DNA of 9,049 nt. Source: Chroococcidiopsidaceae cyanobacterium CP_BM_RX_35. Lineage in GTDB: Bacteria > Cyanobacteriota > Cyanobacteriia > Cyanobacteriales > Chroococcidiopsidaceae. Every line of letters begins with the position of its first letter. Position 1 is the first letter of the stretch. The translations under genes were made by a program, and so were the position numbers. The stretch spans positions 1 through 9,049 of the forward strand of contig JAFAVL010000527.1 in assembly GCA_019242465.1 (NCBI GenBank), in the 5' to 3' direction. A model generated the notes under the pieces. The model had not been told where the DNA came from, did not search any database, and saw only the letters and a list, made by a program, of their open reading frames with translations. This document shows, piece by piece, positions 6,038 to 9,049 of this stretch.

Positions 6038-6047
6038 AGGAGCAAGG

Positions 6048-6407
6048 ATGGGAAAACTCACGACGCATGTGCTTGATACAGCTCACGGTTGTCCTGCTTC
6101 TGGTATGAGCGTAGAACTTTGGTCAATCAATGGTCAGTCTAGACAAAAAAGCTTGCTCAAAACGATAGTGACAAATGCAGATGGGCGTACCGATACACCC
6201 TTGCTAGTAGATGCAGAACTAACAGTTGGCATATACGAGTTGGTTTTCAAGGTTGGTGAATACTTTGCTCGTTTTTCAGATAGGTTGCCCGATCCGCCTT
6301 TTCTCGATCGCATCCCGCTGCAATTTGGCATTGCCGATTTGACCGCGCACTATCACGTACCACTTCTGGTTTCACCCTGGTCATATAGCACCTATCGGGG
6401 AAGTTGA
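6048..6407 (+). CDS. uraH: 5-hydroxyisourate hydrolase (transthyretin-like)
   Basis: UraH hydrolyses 5-hydroxyisourate, the HpxO product, to OHCU. The 119-residue protein is standard size for this transthyretin-related homotetramer. The family signatures are all present: N-terminal [14 protein letters not shown] with catalytic His7, NADGRTD with Arg47, [19 protein letters not shown] with His103, and the diagnostic C-terminal YRGS (116-119), which distinguishes the enzyme from vertebrate transthyretin. The start ATG 6048 has AAGGAG (6037-6042) 5 nt upstream. A longer frame from 5958 would overlap hpxO by 80 bp and add residues with no family match, so it was rejected. It lies 10 bp after the hpxO stop, and that stop's last base begins the ribosome binding site, pointing to translational coupling. 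No signal peptide is present, so it is cytoplasmic. Confidence 0.96.
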   Translation: MGKLTTHVLDTAHGCPASGMSVELWSINGQSRQKSLLKTIVTNADGRTDTPLLVDAELTVGIYELVFKVGEYFARFSDRLPDPPFLDRIPLQFGIADLTAHYHVPLLVSPWSYSTYRGS

Positions 6408-6414
6408 TACAGCA

Positions 6415-6480
6415 TTTGGCAAGCCAGGCAACTGGGCACGAGGAATGAGATCATCGCCTGGTTTTCTCCCAGCTGCCAAA
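6415..6480. terminator. Convergent terminator between uraH and the porin gene
   Basis: In the 76 bp between two converging genes, TTTGGCA (6415-6421) pairs with TGCCAAA (6474-6480). Inside, either CTGGG/CCCAG (6432-6436 with 6468-6472) or CCAGGC/GCCTGG (6424-6429 with 6456-6461) can form. CTTTTAAAAG follows on the right and gives a short T run on the plus strand. The element is symmetric enough to act in both directions. Confidence 0.55.
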
Positions 6481-6483
6481 CTT

Positions 6484-8307
6484 TTAAAAGCTAAACTGTA
6501 GCCTCACGTTACCAACGTATATGGGACCATTGCTTTTAAAGTTGTTCGCCCGCGTAATTAGGTAAAACGCGGGAACAACCGCAATATTATCAGTTAAGGG
6601 AAAATAGTAAGTCGCTTCAAAATCGTTCTCAATCCCACCATCACCAAGATTGGAGATTAAAAACTTCCGACCATCTAGAATTGAGAACGGAATCACATAA
6701 GATAAGGTTGCTAGTGCGCCCTCCTTCCCTAAATCAGGAAAAGCAAGCCCACCTTGAACGGCTTGTGCATTGACATCGCCGCGAGAACGGTTCAAGTTTC
6801 GCGGCGTTAAATGCGTGCTGCCGTAGGTATAACGCCCAAACACACCAAAGCCACGGGTGATCAACCAATCGAAGTTAGCCTCATAGGTATCAGCTGTGGC
6901 ACTTCTGAGCGGACCACCAAAACCGTCATCTGCCTCGCCATAAAGTGGCTCTCCCTGCGGTTGACCAACCCGTCCAAATATCTGCTGGATGCGAGAACGG
7001 TTGTAGAGGAATCTGATATCGAAATTATTACTTGGCGAGAAGGTTGCCTCAGCTGTGGCAGAGTAATTGCCACCAAACACACCTCTAGTTGGATCGGAAG
7101 ATGTCTGAAATATGCCACTAGGCAGAAAATCAGTGTTCTCACCAATGTAGCCAATATTGAGCTGAAACTGTTTACTTGGTTTCAGCAGCACAAATACTCC
7201 CGAACCACGATCGGCATTGTTTAGTAGAGTACTACCGCTAGAGTTAAAGCTACTTGCCCCCGTCAGAATAAACGTGAAGCGATTGTTATCAAATACACGA
7301 TACCAGTTCAGCCGGGGTCCCACCGCTACCTGAATGTTTTTATTAACCGGGAAGGAATAGAACAACTCTGAGACGACAACTGTATTAACGCCATTGGGAG
7401 AAAAGCCAGACTGGTCAGTAAAAGGAACGCCAAACGTATTGAATAGACCCCCAGAAGCAAACTGGTTGGCAGGTGAGATGCCATTCCCTGCACGTAGCTG
7501 AGTAATTAAAGAGTCTTTGCCTGTAAACGAAGTGTTGAAGGTCAGCCATACATAATCACTGAAGGTAGTGTGGGGATTACCTACCCGTTGAGAAAGAGGT
7601 TTATTAGTAACAGGATCTCGCCCAGGCGTTCTCCCAGACAAATCACCATTGGCTGGCTCAACTGTACCAGGAGTAGTTTCTACTCTCACTGGTCGAGGAG
7701 AAGCAGCAGTAGTGAGGTTGAGGAAGGCAAGACCATTGAATTTCGTCGTTGTGGAAAACTGGTTGACCTGTAGTTGAGCCGTGCGGGCTTCCAGCACATC
7801 TACACGTCCTTTGATAGTCGCCAATTCAGCCCCAAACTCTGCCTGTAGCCGCCGGACAGTCGCTATGTCTTCTTGGCGAACCAAGCCAGATGTTCCTGCG
7901 GCAATCAATTCATTGACCCGATCCAGGCAAGCATTTAACCCAGCGGCGAATTCATATCGCGTCATCCCTCGGTTGCCTCGATAGGTACCATCTGGATAGC
8001 CAGCAATGCAACCGTAGCGCTCTACTAGAGACTGCAACGCCTGGAAAGCCCAATCTGTGGGTTGCACATCTGATAGTTGAGAAACTGAGTTCACCTGCGA
8101 CATTGGCGAGTTCTCTTCAGCATCCTGTCCCTTCAACGGGTTTACCTGTTCTGGAGCAGTTACATCGACATCGGTTGGAATCGGAGGTAGTAGCTTTGTG
8201 TCTTTTGGCGTTTCAGCCGCCATGACTGAAGACGAGTTCAGAAAGGTACTCCAGATGAAAACCGATGTGATCGCTAAAAAATTCCATACGATGGTTGTTT
8301 TGAACAT
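6484..8307 (-). CDS. SLH-domain outer-membrane porin (cyanobacterial iron-uptake-porin/OprB type)
   Basis: This 607-residue protein has the layout of major cyanobacterial porins (SomA/SomB-like). A signal peptide comes first (hydrophobic 8-22, likely cleavage near SVMA at 30). A Pro-rich linker follows, then one SLH domain (about 78-131: LSDVQPTDWAFQALQSLVERYGCIAGYPDGTYRGNRGMTRYEFAAGL, in pieces) that would bind the peptidoglycan layer. Next is a predicted coiled coil (about 141-180, VRRLQAEFGAELATIKGRVDVLEARTAQL). From about 185 to the end is an OprB-like beta-barrel with alternating aromatic strands and a terminal Phe (RLQFSF), the usual outer-membrane assembly signal. The start ATG 8307-8305 has GAGGGG just upstream. 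Such porins pass ions and small solutes; the 'iron uptake' name comes from the family, and substrate choice cannot be read here. Its upstream region has an NtcA-type palindrome. It converges with uraH. Confidence 0.93.
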   Translation of the reverse strand: MFKTTIVWNFLAITSVFIWSTFLNSSSVMAAETPKDTKLLPPIPTDVDVTAPEQVNPLKGQDAEENSPMSQVNSVSQLSDVQPTDWAFQALQSLVERYGCIAGYPDGTYRGNRGMTRYEFAAGLNACLDRVNELIAAGTSGLVRQEDIATVRRLQAEFGAELATIKGRVDVLEARTAQLQVNQFSTTTKFNGLAFLNLTTAASPRPVRVETTPGTVEPANGDLSGRTPGRDPVTNKPLSQRVGNPHTTFSDYVWLTFNTSFTGKDSLITQLRAGNGISPANQFASGGLFNTFGVPFTDQSGFSPNGVNTVVVSELFYSFPVNKNIQVAVGPRLNWYRVFDNNRFTFILTGASSFNSSGSTLLNNADRGSGVFVLLKPSKQFQLNIGYIGENTDFLPSGIFQTSSDPTRGVFGGNYSATAEATFSPSNNFDIRFLYNRSRIQQIFGRVGQPQGEPLYGEADDGFGGPLRSATADTYEANFDWLITRGFGVFGRYTYGSTHLTPRNLNRSRGDVNAQAVQGGLAFPDLGKEGALATLSYVIPFSILDGRKFLISNLGDGGIENDFEATYYFPLTDNIAVVPAFYLITRANNFKSNGPIYVGNVRLQFSF

Positions 8308-8400
8308 TACCCCTCACACTTAACAGACACCTACACCACATTGCATACGGTATACTTCGTATAAACAGCTGTTTGTATAATAATATACAAAACACAATAA
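8308..8400 (-). promoter_or_regulatory. Porin promoter region with nested palindromes including an NtcA-type box
   Basis: At 8372-8391 lies a 20-bp inverted repeat, TTTGTATA-N4-TATACAAA, that contains TGTA-N8-TACA (8374-8389), an exact extended NtcA consensus on both strands. Going toward the porin, TACCGT (minus 8352-8347) lies 22 nt after the TAC and fits TAN3T, with TATACC overlapping at 20 nt. Overlapping palindromes AAACAGCTGTTT (8363-8374) and TATAC-TTC-GTATA (8351-8363) fill the space between. The cluster suggests two or more regulators. Nitrogen control of the porin is inference. Confidence 0.55.
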
Positions 8401-8905
8401 TAGTAACACTGTATTAAATAATGCTGCGTGGGCAAAAATACTAGCGAGTATTGCTGTGGGTTAAAGTAATTAAAAGCACATTCTCAGAGAAATAAAGATT
8501 GTTTTTAAGCTCTTGTGACATCTGAATGCCTGGGGTGCCACCTTATAATGGTCCAGTTAGAGCGAAGCTGACATGAGGTGTCATCTGGCGAATTAGTGGC
8601 AGTGATGTAACTTTCTCAAAAGCTGAGAAGAATTGGGAAAGTGACTATAATTTCCAAAACATAAAAATTTAATATAAGTATTTGCCCTTATGTAGGATAA
8701 GGTCGGTTCCTAAGGTGTTGACTGAATGCTATAAAACCCCGAAGCAACGCTATTAAGTATCATTTGAGCTATTAACCATTCCTGCGATATGTTTATAGAG
8801 GGGTCACCGTGCCAAAAAGGTAAAAACTTACGCGCTTGGCTGAAAGCTTCTCCAAACAAGCTTTTTAATCAATCCCTGTTGCTACTGAGTGTCAGATTTA
8901 ACCTT
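8401..8905. other. AT-rich non-coding region between the porin promoter and the LysR-type gene
   Basis: I see no convincing gene in these 505 bases on either strand. Small inverted repeats occur: TGACA/TGTCA around 8569-8583, and TTCTCA/TGAGAA at 8613-8629. Two plus-strand TATAAT hexamers (8544-8549 and 8646-8651) lack a -35 at standard spacing. A small RNA cannot be excluded. Confidence 0.5.
8843..8866 (+). terminator. Stem-loop with T run
   Basis: AAAGCTT (8843-8849) pairs with AAGCTTT (8858-8864) around 8 nt, and the plus strand runs into TTTTT (8862-8866). It looks like a plus-strand intrinsic terminator, although no plus-strand gene is recognised before it. It might instead end the minus-strand LysR-type transcript 40 nt after its stop, but the T run on that side is poor. 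Confidence 0.4.
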
Positions 8906-9049
8906 CTACTCAACAATTCGCTGTTGTCGCAGCTGTGCCATTAGCTCACTGATGAAATTCACAAACGCACGAACTTTTGCCGATAGGTGCCGTCGTATGA
9001 TGTCACAATCATAGCTGACTTTGATAACCTCGAAGCGTACAAGCAATAT
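8906..9049 (-). CDS. Probable LysR-family transcriptional regulator, 3' end only
   Basis: The last 47 codons of a minus-strand gene enter from the right edge and end at TAG 8908-8906. The segment RRHLSAKVRAFVNFISELMAQL closely fits the C-terminal helix of LysR-type regulators, where RHLS.KVRAF.DFL is the usual pattern after the last strand of the effector-binding domain. The preceding ~18 residues (ILLVRFEVIKVSYDCDII) fit less well, since a VYPH-like strand is normally expected there; the gene may be divergent or frameshifted near the edge. Regulators of this family bind DNA with an N-terminal helix-turn-helix that lies outside the window. It shares the porin's strand and lies about 600 bp upstream of it, but nothing shows that it controls the porin. 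Confidence 0.65.
   Translation of the reverse strand: MLLVRFEVIKVSYDCDIIRRHLSAKVRAFVNFISELMAQLRQQRIVE

Noticed and set aside
5958..6047. Longer N-terminal extension of uraH starting inside hpxO
   Set aside because: The extra residues do not match the family, and ATG 6048 has an AAGGAG at 5-nt spacing right after the hpxO stop.
6811..7224. 137-codon plus-strand frame opposite the porin gene
   Set aside because: It is antisense to a clear porin coding sequence, with no ribosome binding site or protein-like features.
8351..8363. Resemblance of the TATACTTCGTATA sequence to a loxP arm
   Set aside because: Only about ten bases match, the second arm and spacer are absent, and the palindrome fits a promoter operator better.
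2550..8684. A 13-bp AT-rich inverted match between 2550-2562 (CAAATACTTATAT) and 8672-8684
   Set aside because: A match of this length and composition is expected by chance in 9 kb of AT-rich sequence, and the flanks do not agree.
1..9049. CRISPR arrays, tRNA or rRNA genes, and insertion sequences
   Set aside because: No regularly spaced repeats, no cloverleaf-like sequence, and no transposase or terminal inverted repeats were seen.

Overview
The window looks like cyanobacterial chromosome. Three things point that way. There is an SLH-domain/OprB-type outer-membrane porin of the cyanobacterial 'iron uptake porin' kind. Exact HIP1 octamers (GCGATCGC) lie inside two genes. Two upstream regions carry NtcA-type boxes (GTA-N8-TAC). 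The genus cannot be named from the sequence alone. The clearest theme is urate and ureide catabolism: a FAD-dependent urate hydroxylase (hpxO), a 5-hydroxyisourate hydrolase (uraH), a metal-independent allantoinase (puuE), and a stand-alone relative of the allophanate hydrolase C-terminal domain.

Left part (1-2186, all minus strand). This holds the 5' end of a BNR/Asp-box beta-propeller protein that runs off the left edge, then the allophanate-hydrolase-C-like gene, then puuE. Gaps of 145 and 184 bp separate them, so they may be transcribed separately.

Middle (2187-4704). This is a loose region with a possible 3' fragment of a lost minus-strand gene, a hairpin-rich REP-like element, a 49-codon small membrane ORF, a PPC-domain protein with an odd N-terminus, a secreted Pro/Thr/Ser/Asn-rich protein, and a structured intergenic stretch with two strong hairpins.

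Purine operon (about 4597-6407, plus strand). A textbook NtcA box with a suitably placed -10 element precedes a 58-codon ORF that reads as the N-terminus of an NCS2 urate/xanthine permease cut off after about 52 residues. Its stop overlaps the hpxO start by 8 bp, and uraH follows hpxO after 10 bp. The arrangement suggests a deletion removed most of the permease and left its promoter driving hpxO-uraH.

Right part (6408-9049). A convergent terminator separates uraH from the large minus-strand SLH porin gene. The porin's upstream region has nested palindromes, one a perfectly symmetric NtcA-type site. About 600 bp of non-coding AT-rich DNA then leads to the 3' end of a probable LysR-family regulator on the minus strand, running off the right edge.

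Together, HpxO makes 5-hydroxyisourate from urate, UraH opens it to OHCU, and PuuE converts allantoin to allantoate. OHCU decarboxylase is not in the window. NtcA-type boxes in front of both hpxO-uraH and the porin suggest, as inference, that urate is used as a nitrogen source under nitrogen limitation.
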